Source: Desulfosporosinus sp. UBA5188 | GTDB lineage: Bacteria; Bacillota; Desulfitobacteriia; Desulfitobacteriales; Desulfitobacteriaceae | NCBI GenBank assembly: GCA_002413075.1 | Contig: DHWG01000177.1 | Location: forward strand, 1-22,945 | Direction of reading: 5' to 3' | DNA length: 22,945 nt | Shown here: positions 15,269 through 22,891 of the stretch, piece after piece | How the letters are laid out: every line of letters starts with the position of its first letter | Position numbering within the stretch: the first letter of the stretch is position 1 | Program-made: the position numbers and the translations under genes | The notes under the pieces: model-generated | The model's database searches: none | The model's input: the letters and a program-made list of their open reading frames with translations, nothing else | What the model was told of the DNA's origin: nothing

Positions 15269-15383
15269 GGGATGTTGCTACTACGAACGCAGTGGATACC
15301 CAAAGCTAGCAGGATGAAGTGGCTGCAGGTCTAACGCTCTAAATCAAGGACAATCATACAAATAGTTCATAGGGGGATTGGGT

Positions 15384-16385
15384 ATGGATATGACAAATCC
15401 GATGAATCAGGGAAACAAAATATTGACCAATGAGGAATATAAAGAACTTTGGACTCGGTTAGGCCCTATACAAGTTAAGATGATTGAAGAGGGGAGGATA
15501 GGTTCGTTGAGAACATTGAAGGTTTATCAGGTCGATTCTTTTACAACAGAAAAATTCAAGGGTAACCCAGCTGGTGTCGTCTTAAATGCAGATGGACTAT
15601 CCGACCAAGAAATGCAGCATATAGCTAGAGAACTGAACAATTCGGAAACAGCCTTCATTATTTCGCCGGATGGGAATGATCATGAGATTAAGATTAGGTT
15701 TTTCACACCAAAAACTGAGGTTCCAGTGTGCGGACATGCCACCATCGCTGCTCATTATATACGGGCCATAGAATACAAACTAAACTCCTCCACAGTATTT
15801 CAAAAGATTGGAATTGGGATCTTACCAGTAGAAATAATTAAAGAAAGAACCGATTATTCCATAGTTATGACCCAAGGTAGAATTGAATTTTATCCACCCA
15901 TTGATCCAGAAGAAAGGGCAAAAATTGTTCATGCTCTGGACTTGAAAGAGGATGATATTGATCAGCGATGTCCAATTCAAATTGTGTCTACAGGACATTC
16001 CAAAGTTATGGTTGGGATCAATAAATATAGTAAATTAAATGACCTTTCCCCGGATTTACTTGCTTTAACCAAAATAAGCAAGACGATTAATTGTAATGGA
16101 TTCTTTGTATTTACAACGGATTCAGAACAAAAGGAAATTTTGACTCATGGAAGAATGTTTGCACCAGCCATAGGTGTCAATGAGGATCCGGTAACAGGAA
16201 ACGCACATGGTCCACTTGGAGCTTATTTAATTAAGCACAGTCTGGTCAAACATAATGGATCTGTTTTTACATTTAAGGGTGAACAGGGATACGCTATTGG
16301 ACGAAGTGGTCTAGTAAATGTCATAGTCAATTTAGACGAGGGGGAACCCCGACAAGTAAAAATCGGAGGAAGAGCTGTTGTATAG
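15384..16385 (+). CDS. PhzF-family isomerase-like protein with N-terminal extension
   Basis: Diaminopimelate-epimerase-fold protein of the PhzF family. Of 333 residues, the core begins near 43: VYQVDSFTTEKFKGNPAGVV (48-66), ELNNSETAF (83-91, with the general acid/base E88), FFTPKTEVPVCGHAT (107-120) and the late GVNEDPVTGNAHG motif. These sites are intact, so it is probably an active isomerase, but no phenazine genes are nearby and the substrate is unknown. The first 42 residues precede the normal family start and look helical and polar. ATG 15384 has AGGGGGA 6-7 nt upstream; a TTG at 15378 abuts that site. Confidence 0.9.
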   Translation: MDMTNPMNQGNKILTNEEYKELWTRLGPIQVKMIEEGRIGSLRTLKVYQVDSFTTEKFKGNPAGVVLNADGLSDQEMQHIARELNNSETAFIISPDGNDHEIKIRFFTPKTEVPVCGHATIAAHYIRAIEYKLNSSTVFQKIGIGILPVEIIKERTDYSIVMTQGRIEFYPPIDPEERAKIVHALDLKEDDIDQRCPIQIVSTGHSKVMVGINKYSKLNDLSPDLLALTKISKTINCNGFFVFTTDSEQKEILTHGRMFAPAIGVNEDPVTGNAHGPLGAYLIKHSLVKHNGSVFTFKGEQGYAIGRSGLVNVIVNLDEGEPRQVKIGGRAVV

Positions 16386-16518
16386 AACAGAGATTCAGAT
16401 TTAAAGGTGACTTAAACGTTCAAGGTAGTGGCCGACACGAGAGCATGATGTTTCAGAGGAATATGAATTTTTCTGGTAAAGACATTCATTATCCGAGAAT
16501 AATTTTGGGGGGATTTGG

Positions 16519-17638
16519 TTGTTGAGTAGCCCTCTATCCCATTTGAAACGTACTAAAATTACAATTTTAGTTGTGGCTATCATCTTAATCCTGATAGTTC
16601 TTATAAAGGTAGTACTCATCGATGTTGTCTATGTTGGGCAGAAGTTCTCTGAAAATAGGATCATCACACCTTGGGGTGAAAAGATAAAATCGGGGAGCCT
16701 TTCGGTTGATTACTCGATAGATCAGACACTTAGTGACGTTGAGAGACTTGGGTTAAATACTGTAAATGTTCCTGTTCAAATTGATATACCCTCGTTAACG
16801 TCAAACACAATGATTGTAAATCCCGAAAGCAAAAATAAGGCGATTGAACTGATCAAAAAGTTAAGGTACAAGGGAATTAATGTCATATTAGAGCCCTATC
16901 CCTATATCAAAAACGGTGAACTCTATGAGACGCAATTAAAACCTACTGATGTAAATGCGTGGTTTTGGAATTGGAAACAGGTGGTACTAAGTCCAATCAT
17001 TAAAGATATTGCGATACCTTACAAGGTTTATGCTTTAATGTATTGGTTCGAATTTCGAGCAAATAGAAAACGAATATAGCTATTGGACTGACGTGTCTGA
17101 TTTTTCGAGGGTGAATTATGCCGGTTTGATAACTTACAAAACTAACTGGTGGTATACGGCAAAGTGGGACCCTCAGAAAGACGGACAAATCGAACCATAT
17201 ACTAAGAAAATAAATAATCCGGTCTTTGCAAAAGTTGATTTCATTTCGGTCGCTGCCTACTTCGAACTCACAGACAAAGACACAAACACAGTGGAGGATC
17301 TTGTGAGTGCGCTACAAAGTACACTAATCTTTAATCGCCAGCAGAACGTATTGAACGAACTGTATAATCTATCTACTCGGTGGCAGAAGCCAGTGTTTTT
17401 TGGCGAATTAGGTTTCCCGAGAAGGAATAAAGCGGCTGTTCATCCCTGGAATCCATTACCTTCTGATATTATAAATGACCAAGAACAGGCCAATTGTTTT
17501 CAAGCTTATAAAGAAGTGTTCGAAATGGTGAACTGGAATCTTGGCTTTTCTATTTTCGCTATAGGGAAAATAGATGAAAATAAGAATTACTATCCAAGTG
17601 ACCAGAGTATTCGCGTAATAAATAGTTGGTACAAATAG
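16519..17638 (+). pseudogene. Frameshifted membrane-anchored TIM-barrel glycosidase-like gene
   Basis: Two reading frames, 16519-17079 and 17093-17638, join into one protein of about 372 residues if T17041 is left out: the first frame runs to ALM, and the other then reads IGSNFEQIENEYSYW and on to the second part without a stop. The N-terminus has one membrane anchor (about 13-38). The rest resembles GTA/GH113-like barrels: SVDYSIDQTLSDVERLGLN, VILEPYPYIKNGE, the restored IGSNFE (likely acid/base Glu) and PVFFGELGFP (likely nucleophile Glu). The start is TTG 16519 or 16522 with GGGGGGA upstream. The family is inferred from motifs only. It is either a recent pseudogene or a sequencing error; the break is not in a homopolymer. 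Confidence 0.8.
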
Positions 17639-17720
17639 CATATTTTTGATATATGCCATTGGCTACTTGTGAGATTAAATTTAATGCAAGAAAAACAGTT
17701 AAAGTATGTGGGGTAATAGA

Positions 17721-18353
17721 ATGAGTGAAGAAAAACTATTGTTTGAAGGAAAAGTAGTCTCTATTCAGCCTAGAATCAGATTAATGCGTTCTTTTGATGA
17801 GAGGTCGCACAGTTATCTGGGATATGCATTATGGGTAAATGGGGTAATTGGCAGCACAGCACGAGAATTCTCAATCGGAATAGGGAAGAGTATCCACGCT
17901 AAATATAATTTTGTTGTTGGAGATAAAATCAGTGGTGCATGTATGGCAGTTGTGGATGTGAGACAAGAACCTGTTGATTATTATAAAGTATCCAAGATAA
18001 AGAAAATTGGACAATCAATGAAGGAATTAGATAATAACCCACCATGGTTGGGGATACCCCCTTCGCTTGAAGAATACAGGCACCGAGGTCATAGACGTTT
18101 GTCGTCAAGGACATACGAAACAAGTTGTAGAACGTGTATTTGGGGGTGTAAGATGCCCGTCGAAATAATAGTAGACAACTGGAACCCATCAAGACGCCAA
18201 TATAGGTTTGAGAAATTCTGTTATGGACCAATTTCATGTAAATTATATAAAGCTGGAGCTACGAGGAAAGTACCTGGACGAAATGGAATGTCATATGAAG
18301 AATTGGATTGGGTTGATGAGGAGGAGACTGGACATCGCAGTCTTGAAGAATAA
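17721..18353 (+). CDS. Unknown protein with C-terminal Cys cluster
   Basis: Not recognised. The 210-residue soluble protein has an N-terminal beta-rich part (about 5-95), with EGKVVSIQPRIRLMR and VVGDKISGACMAVVD, which looks like an OB-fold or small barrel. A Pro-rich linker (107-115) and a basic HRGHRR stretch follow. The C-terminal module has CRTCIWGC (136-143) and CYGPISC (167-173), giving C-x2-C-x3-C-x23-C-x5-C, a likely zinc or iron-sulfur site. An acidic tail ends the protein. The combination of a barrel and a metal ribbon would suit nucleic-acid binding, but that is inference. ATG 17721 has TGTGGGG 7 nt upstream; ATG 17706 has none. Confidence 0.75.
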   Translation: MSEEKLLFEGKVVSIQPRIRLMRSFDERSHSYLGYALWVNGVIGSTAREFSIGIGKSIHAKYNFVVGDKISGACMAVVDVRQEPVDYYKVSKIKKIGQSMKELDNNPPWLGIPPSLEEYRHRGHRRLSSRTYETSCRTCIWGCKMPVEIIVDNWNPSRRQYRFEKFCYGPISCKLYKAGATRKVPGRNGMSYEELDWVDEEETGHRSLEE

Positions 18354-18403
18354 TGAGTTACTGCAGGTATCTTAAGGGAAGTTCTATGATTACTATGAGA
18401 TAA

Positions 18404-18412
18404 TGCTATAAT
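18404..18412 (+). promoter_or_regulatory. Extended -10 promoter element before the double-GNAT gene
   Basis: TGC-TATAAT, an extended sigma-A -10, with no clear -35. Downstream, GCTTC-CCAA-GAAGC (18436-18449) forms a small hairpin, and a second GCTTC (18463-18467) could pair with the same GAAGC, allowing two alternative structures in the leader. Confidence 0.4.
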
Positions 18413-18487
18413 ATCGTATAACAGGCATTCCCGTAGCTTCCCAAGAAGCATGTAGTTATGACGCTTCAGATGAATAGGAGTTGCACC

Positions 18488-19402
18488 ATGAATGAGATAA
18501 TTATTAGCAGCCTTAGCGAGGAGCTAATGGACGAGACGGTCAAATTCATTTCATCGTTCCAGAGCGTCGATGAGAATTTTGTAGCATGGCTGGGTTATTC
18601 ACCGGAAGAAATTAGATCTCAACTAGGCGCCGAAACTCAACCCTTCAAGGAAAGATGTTTAATTGCCGTGGATAGGGGCGTAGTTTGTGGATTTTTAGGA
18701 ATTCACTTATCGGAAGAACATTCTATTGCTAGATTGTTAGGACCCTACGTTTCCCTACAAAAGAACTGGTCTGATATTGCTTTGGATCTGTTAAAGGCTC
18801 TTAAAGCGAAAATACCAGCGCATTTTAGCCTGGTAAAGGTGGCTTTCTATGCTGCAAATGTGAATTGTAAGCAGCTATATGCAACAAACCACTTTGCGTT
18901 ATATAATGCGGAAAAGACCTTAATGTTGAATAGCAAAGGTTTTACTAATTCCCAGAAAGTAATTAACAAGCAAATAAATTTTCGTTCTTACCAACCCACT
19001 GATTATGACAAGTTCATTCAGATCCATCCTACAGCTGCTTACTTCACGGGGGCAGAGGTGATCAGTCGATTAAACCAATATCATCGTCTGGTAGTCGCTG
19101 AACTGGACAATTGCATCATTGGATATGTCTATTTCGAAATGCTTTTGTCCGATGGGTTTGCAGAAATCTGCTTCTTAAATGTTTCCCCTGAATTCAGAAA
19201 CAGATCGATAGGATCATTATTAATGAGTGAAGCCGTCAACGAAGCCTTTAAACTCAATTGGATCAACCATATTGAGATATCTGTTCGTGTTAATAACGAA
19301 GGCGCAGAGCGATTATACTTACGAACTGGTTTCAAGGAGAAAAATGTTGTAATAGCCCTACAAAGGGATTTGAACTTATTTCCTTGGGGCGACTTCACAT
19401 AA
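18488..19402 (+). CDS. Tandem GNAT-fold N-acetyltransferase
   Basis: A 304-residue protein built of two GNAT domains. The N-terminal half (about 1-150) is degenerate in its acetyl-CoA loop. The C-terminal half (about 163-300) has motif A, AEICFLNVSPEFRNRSIGSLLM (225-246), with R237-N-R-S-I-G as pyrophosphate loop, and VRVNNEGAERLYLRTGF (267-282). Thus the second domain is probably catalytic. ATG 18488 has TAGGAG 7 nt upstream; ATG 18458 and 18470 have none. The acceptor (amine, amino sugar or peptide) is unknown. Followed by a gene remnant and a second GNAT gene. Confidence 0.87.
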   Translation: MNEIIISSLSEELMDETVKFISSFQSVDENFVAWLGYSPEEIRSQLGAETQPFKERCLIAVDRGVVCGFLGIHLSEEHSIARLLGPYVSLQKNWSDIALDLLKALKAKIPAHFSLVKVAFYAANVNCKQLYATNHFALYNAEKTLMLNSKGFTNSQKVINKQINFRSYQPTDYDKFIQIHPTAAYFTGAEVISRLNQYHRLVVAELDNCIIGYVYFEMLLSDGFAEICFLNVSPEFRNRSIGSLLMSEAVNEAFKLNWINHIEISVRVNNEGAERLYLRTGFKEKNVVIALQRDLNLFPWGDFT

Positions 19403-19429
19403 GGCATTCACGGAGGGAGGGATTTATTT

Positions 19430-19521
19430 GTGAAACAGGTATATGCTCCTGGTTGTGCCCTGATGCCTGGCATGATGCATTAGAAAAATTCAAAACATTA
19501 TCATCACCCATAAGGGGGTAA
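19430..19521 (+). pseudogene. Internally deleted gene remnant (5' and 3' ends only)
   Basis: A strong GGAGGGAGGGA lies about 9 nt before GTG 19430, which opens VKQVYAPGCALMPGMMH and stops at 19481. In another frame from 19456, CPDAWHDALEKFKTLSS runs to a stop at 19519, like a genuine protein C-terminus. The simplest reading is a gene that lost its middle, leaving start and end out of frame. The YAPGCALM opening reminds me of Cys-rich iron-sulfur proteins of Clostridia, which is memory rather than proof. A real 17-residue peptide is the alternative. Confidence 0.5.
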
Positions 19522-19524
19522 AAA

Positions 19525-20076
19525 GTGAAAGTAGAATTGAGAGTCCTGAAGAAAGAAGATATTCATATACTTCAGGCATTATTGGTAAGATGTTCTGATT
19601 ATCTTATTTTCCAAGATGAGGAGCCCTTAAAATCGACCGCTGCAGATGATTTATTCGGTTCTAGACCTGAAGGAGTTGAGGTGAAGGATAAATTTTTGTT
19701 GGGCATTTTCGTTGATGGTCAGGAAGAACTAGTCGGCGTATTTGAACTGGTACAGGGTTTCGCAGGCCCCAAAACCTTAAGTTTAGCTTTAATGGTCCTT
19801 GAAATTTTCAGTCGAGGGCAAGGAATTGGCAGTAAGGCCTATGAAGCTTTAGAAGAGTGGGCTATAGGTCATCACTTCAATAAAGTACGCTTGGGCGTTT
19901 TATTTGGTAACGTAAAAGGGTTAAAGTTCTGGAAATGTATGGGTTATTCTGAGACTGGAGAAGTGAAGCCCCACTTATCTAATAAGTTTATGGTTCTTGA
20001 GAAAACATTAGGTGTACCAAGCGAGTTAGCACTTGGAAAACAAACTTTATTACAAAGGAGTGTTAACATTGGATAA
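19525..20076 (+). CDS. GNAT-family N-acetyltransferase
   Basis: Single-domain GNAT protein of 183 residues. The acetyl-CoA-binding motif A is LALMVLEIFSRGQGIGSKAYEALEEWA (about 87-113), with the R-G-Q-G-I-G loop at 97-102; VRLGVLFGNVKGLKFWKCMGY (121-141) is motif B with the usual Tyr/Asn region. The start is GTG 19525, preceded by AAGGGGG. Its end overlaps the start of the isochorismatase-like gene by 8 nt, so the two are translated together. The acceptor substrate is unknown. Confidence 0.9.
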   Translation: MKVELRVLKKEDIHILQALLVRCSDYLIFQDEEPLKSTAADDLFGSRPEGVEVKDKFLLGIFVDGQEELVGVFELVQGFAGPKTLSLALMVLEIFSRGQGIGSKAYEALEEWAIGHHFNKVRLGVLFGNVKGLKFWKCMGYSETGEVKPHLSNKFMVLEKTLGVPSELALGKQTLLQRSVNIG

Positions 20077-20617
20077 ATACGTATTAATTCAAGAAGAAGC
20101 CGTTCTATTGGTCATAGATATTCAAAGTAAATTAATTCCTGCTATGAAACAAGGAGAACAAGTTATTAAAAACACCAATATAATGATTACCGTTGCTAAG
20201 AAATTAGGGATCCCTATAATGGTCACAGAACAATATCCCAAAGGACTGGGGAAGACCGTTTCAGAATTGAGCGACAACCTTGGGGAAGCGTTAACCTACG
20301 AAAAGATAACTTTTTCGAGTTACACCAGTGAAGTAACTTCGGCATTAAAGGAACTAGGAAGAAAAAAAGTCATTATTACCGGAATGGAAACCCATGTTTG
20401 CGTTTTTCAAACGGTCAGGGATTTACTGGCTCATGGTTACCAGGTCTTTTTAGTGGGTGACGCGGTGTGTTCACGAACCAACGAAAATTACCTTAACGGA
20501 TTATCTCAGATGTCATCTATGGGAGCCGTAGTGACTAACACAGAAACAGTCTTATTTGACTTAATGAAGGAATCGGGTACACCTTTGTTCAAGGAACTTT
20601 CCAAATTGATCAAATAG
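20069..20617 (+). CDS. Isochorismatase-family cysteine hydrolase
   Basis: Cytosolic alpha/beta hydrolase of the YcaC/isochorismatase-like family, 182 residues. The catalytic triad is visible: D17 in LLVIDIQSKL, K79 in YEKITFSSY, and C111 in GMETHVCVFQT. FSSYTSEV and VFLVGDAVCSR are other family marks. The start is TTG 20069, with AAAGGAGTG about 7 nt upstream, inside the end of the GNAT gene. Family members hydrolyse small amides or remain uncharacterised; the pairing with an acetyltransferase suggests small-molecule amide chemistry, which is inference. An in-frame ATG at 20033 would overlap the GNAT gene more and lacks a ribosome binding site. Confidence 0.92.
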   Translation: MDKYVLIQEEAVLLVIDIQSKLIPAMKQGEQVIKNTNIMITVAKKLGIPIMVTEQYPKGLGKTVSELSDNLGEALTYEKITFSSYTSEVTSALKELGRKKVIITGMETHVCVFQTVRDLLAHGYQVFLVGDAVCSRTNENYLNGLSQMSSMGAVVTNTETVLFDLMKESGTPLFKELSKLIK

Positions 20618-20696
20618 AACTGCGCGCGTAAATAGGAAAGATGAAATGAAGCTTTTTAGGTCATTTTGCGGTGAAAAGACAATTTCGGAGGTGGAT

Positions 20697-21320
20697 ATGA
20701 AGTCAACAACCTTAGTTAGGATAAAGAGGCTTATCTTAATGATTGTTATAAGTTGTTTGATTGGAATGAGTTATTTATTATCGCCGTTTCCAATTACGGA
20801 CTCTAATTCATTAGGCACTCAGCATAAGTTTAATGTACCAATACATACTGACTTCGAACAACAAGGGAAGAATCAATGTGCAGCGTATTCGACGGCATTT
20901 GTTTTAAGAAATTCAGGGTTACAAGCTAAAGGTATTGAGGTTTATGCTAAGATCCCTTTTAAAATCCCGATTTCAGGGTATGTTTTGCCGAAAGGAGTCC
21001 TTACTTATCTAGAGTCTCAAGGACTAAACCCAATAATTTATAAAGGGAATCTATCGTCACTTAAAGCAAGACTGGTCCAAGGGGCTGCTCCAGTGATTGT
21101 ATTGGTGGGAAATGGATTTTTTTGGCAGCACTACATGACCTTAGTAGGGTTTGATGATGATAAAGGTGAGCTGTACTTCGTTGACACTAACAAATTGAAG
21201 GACGAAAACTTAGAGCTACCAGGGAATAGGACTATGACAACCGACTATTTTTCACAATGGTGGAGCAATGGGTTACCAGTTTTCGATCACGTCTATATAG
21301 CGGTGGGGAAAAGATCTTGA
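20697..21320 (+). CDS. C39-like cysteine peptidase, membrane-anchored
   Basis: A 207-residue papain-like protein. It has an N-terminal signal or anchor helix (about 9-31), then a C39-like peptidase domain: NQCAAYSTAFVLR (59-71, nucleophile C61), QHYMTLVGFD (144-153, H145) and FVDTN (161-165, D163). The domain is probably outside the membrane. No ABC transporter or double-Gly peptide is nearby, so this is the stand-alone type, not a bacteriocin exporter. ATG 20697 has CGGAGGTGG 5 nt upstream; an in-frame ATG at 20646, with GGAAAG, would add 17 residues before the anchor. The gene ends at a long hairpin. Confidence 0.85.
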   Translation: MKSTTLVRIKRLILMIVISCLIGMSYLLSPFPITDSNSLGTQHKFNVPIHTDFEQQGKNQCAAYSTAFVLRNSGLQAKGIEVYAKIPFKIPISGYVLPKGVLTYLESQGLNPIIYKGNLSSLKARLVQGAAPVIVLVGNGFFWQHYMTLVGFDDDKGELYFVDTNKLKDENLELPGNRTMTTDYFSQWWSNGLPVFDHVYIAVGKRS

Positions 21321-21355
21321 CCCTGGCTAACAGAAGATAGTTCTTAGAACTTAAC

Positions 21356-21400
21356 GAAGGACAGGTACCTTGTTCACTTTGAACAAAGTACCTGTCCTTC
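21356..21400. terminator. Long bidirectional hairpin terminator
   Basis: Arms 21356-21375 and 21381-21400 pair over 20 positions with a single mismatch around a 5-nt loop. On the plus side AGTTTTGTG follows, a weak T stretch. It lies between the convergent C39-like and CDGSH genes and would serve both. Confidence 0.8.
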
Positions 21401-21412
21401 AGTTTTGTGTAA

Positions 21413-21652
21413 CTACAAATTATTATGGGATCCATCACACAGGGGAGGCGTTTTTGTGTGTTTGCATCCACAGAAATATACGGTACCACTTTTCTCGGCT
21501 ATATAGGCGACCGGTGTAAAAGAAGTTCCTCGGTGTGATCCATCGCAGAAGGGTTGATTGGCGCTGCGTCCGCAGGAACACCAATAGTACTCTTCTTGTT
21601 TCACAACCTCAACTGCATAGGGACCTTTTTGGGGAACTTTAGGTTGTTCCAT
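21413..21652 (-). CDS. Double CDGSH iron-sulfur domain protein
   Basis: A 79-residue protein with two CDGSH-type [2Fe-2S] sites, each with three Cys and one His: CSCGRSANQPFCDGSH (C25, C27, C36, H40) and CGCKHTKTPPLCDGSH (C61, C63, C72, H76). It has no membrane anchor, as in the small bacterial members of the mitoNEET family, and folds within one chain instead of a dimer. Such proteins transfer electrons or clusters; the partner is unknown. ATG 21652 has GGAGG 7 nt upstream; the TTG just before it is less well spaced. It converges on the C39-like gene. Confidence 0.93.
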   Translation of the reverse strand: MEQPKVPQKGPYAVEVVKQEEYYWCSCGRSANQPFCDGSHRGTSFTPVAYIAEKSGTVYFCGCKHTKTPPLCDGSHNNL

Positions 21653-21803
21653 CAATATACCTCCTTCAACGTCTAATAACTATCTTAATAATATTTCACT
21701 AAATAATTCCTGCCAAATAGACCCAAAGGAATAAAAACCCCCAAAATAGGGCATCTTATTTCTTTAAGGAGTGTAACGAAGATGTGAGTGCGGAGGGGTG
21801 CAG

Positions 21804-22448
21804 GTGCGGATTTTAGCGTTCTTGCTCGCGATGATCTTACTACTGCTGATGAGCTTAACCATAAAAGCGGAAGTGAATTTTCGGTACAGGCGCATTGAAG
21901 AGGAAGATGATATTGAAATCGATTTTCGCGCCTTTCACGGATTATGGCATATTCAATATAAAATTCCAACCCTTCAATTAGAATGGGAAAAAGGACCACA
22001 GGTTGAAATGGAACAGGTTTCCATAGCAAAAGGCGGAACGCGCAAAGCAACAAAAGTATCACGTCTGCGCTATATACGGCGAGGGTGGCTGCTCCGTTTT
22101 TGGCTCAATGTTCCCCGTCTGTTGCGGTACATAAAACGGATAAAACAGCAATTCTACAGGGGTATCCATTGTAAGTCCATTAATTGGCGGATAGAAATAG
22201 GCTATAAAGATGCGGCAAATACGGCGATTGCAGCGGGAATTTTTTGGACGATGTTGAGTTATGCACTGGCTAGTCTTTACCAACAGGTGACGGTTGAAGT
22301 CAGAAGTCCATCGTTAGTTGTTGTCCCACAATTTAAGAAAGTCGGGTTTTTATGTGATCTTCAATGCATATTTCACTTAAGAATCGGCCATATTATTTTT
22401 GTAGGGTTTAATGTCTTGAAGACTCTAAGGCGAGGTATAAGGGGGTAG
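21804..22448 (+). CDS. ytfI: DUF2953 (YtfI-like) sporulation-associated membrane protein
   Basis: A 214-residue protein with an N-terminal membrane helix (about 2-20), a variable and basic middle, and the conserved DUF2953 core toward the C-terminus: INWRIEIGYKDAANTAIAAGIFW, then a hydrophobic stretch, VEVRSPSLVVVPQF, and a C-terminal LRIGHIIF segment. DUF2953 proteins are regularly encoded beside ytfJ in spore-formers. GTG 21804 has GGAGG 7 nt upstream; a GTG two codons earlier abuts it. The gene ends 2 nt before ytfJ, so they form an operon. The symbol is by analogy with Bacillus subtilis. Confidence 0.87.
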   Translation: MRILAFLLAMILLLLMSLTIKAEVNFRYRRIEEEDDIEIDFRAFHGLWHIQYKIPTLQLEWEKGPQVEMEQVSIAKGGTRKATKVSRLRYIRRGWLLRFWLNVPRLLRYIKRIKQQFYRGIHCKSINWRIEIGYKDAANTAIAAGIFWTMLSYALASLYQQVTVEVRSPSLVVVPQFKKVGFLCDLQCIFHLRIGHIIFVGFNVLKTLRRGIRG

Positions 22449-22450
22449 AC

Positions 22451-22891
22451 ATGAACATGGGTAATCATCCAATTGAATCATTGATGAAAACGGCGATGGA
22501 GAGTATCCAACAGATTGTTGATGTTAATACGATTGTTGGAGATCCAGTAGAAACTCATGATGGATCCATTATTATTCCAGTATCAAGGGTTTCTTGTGGT
22601 TTTGCCGCAGGTGGTAGCGAGTTCGCCCAGGCGGAGGACCATAAAGATACCATGAATACAGGAGGACAAGCGCAAGCACTTCCCTTTGGAGGGGGTGCAG
22701 GAGCTGGAGTATCAGTGCAACCTGTTGCTTTCCTGGTCGTAGGTAACGGGTCTATTCGTCTCCTTCCTGTTGACAGTAATGTCGTTGTTGACCGGTTGAT
22801 TGACACGGTTCCTGATCTTTTAGACAAAGTTGTGGCTATGTTTCAAAAGAAGAAAAAAGCTTCTGACGAGATTATCATTGCCCGTGACTAA
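22451..22891 (+). CDS. ytfJ: YtfJ/GerW-family spore protein
   Basis: A 146-residue protein of the GerW/YtfJ family, needed for proper spore germination in Bacillus subtilis. Visible family marks are NHPIESLMKTAMESIQQIVDVNTIVGDP (5-32), the IIPVSRVSCGFAAGGSEF segment (41-58), a Gly-rich patch LPFGGGAGAGVSVQP (77-91) and AFLVVGNGSIRLLPVD. A basic KKKKA patch lies near the C-terminus. AAGGGGG is 5 nt before ATG 22451, and the preceding DUF2953 stop is 2 nt upstream. In spore-formers the gene is usually expressed in the forespore; no sigma-F or sigma-G promoter could be set with confidence here. Confidence 0.94.
   Translation: MNMGNHPIESLMKTAMESIQQIVDVNTIVGDPVETHDGSIIIPVSRVSCGFAAGGSEFAQAEDHKDTMNTGGQAQALPFGGGAGAGVSVQPVAFLVVGNGSIRLLPVDSNVVVDRLIDTVPDLLDKVVAMFQKKKKASDEIIIARD

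Noticed and set aside
15384..16385. PhzF-like gene as evidence of a phenazine cluster
   Set aside because: No other phenazine gene is present; the family is broad and mostly not linked to phenazines.
20697..21320. C39-like gene as part of a bacteriocin or double-Gly peptide export system
   Set aside because: No ABC transporter, no precursor peptide with a GG leader, and the protein has only one anchor helix.
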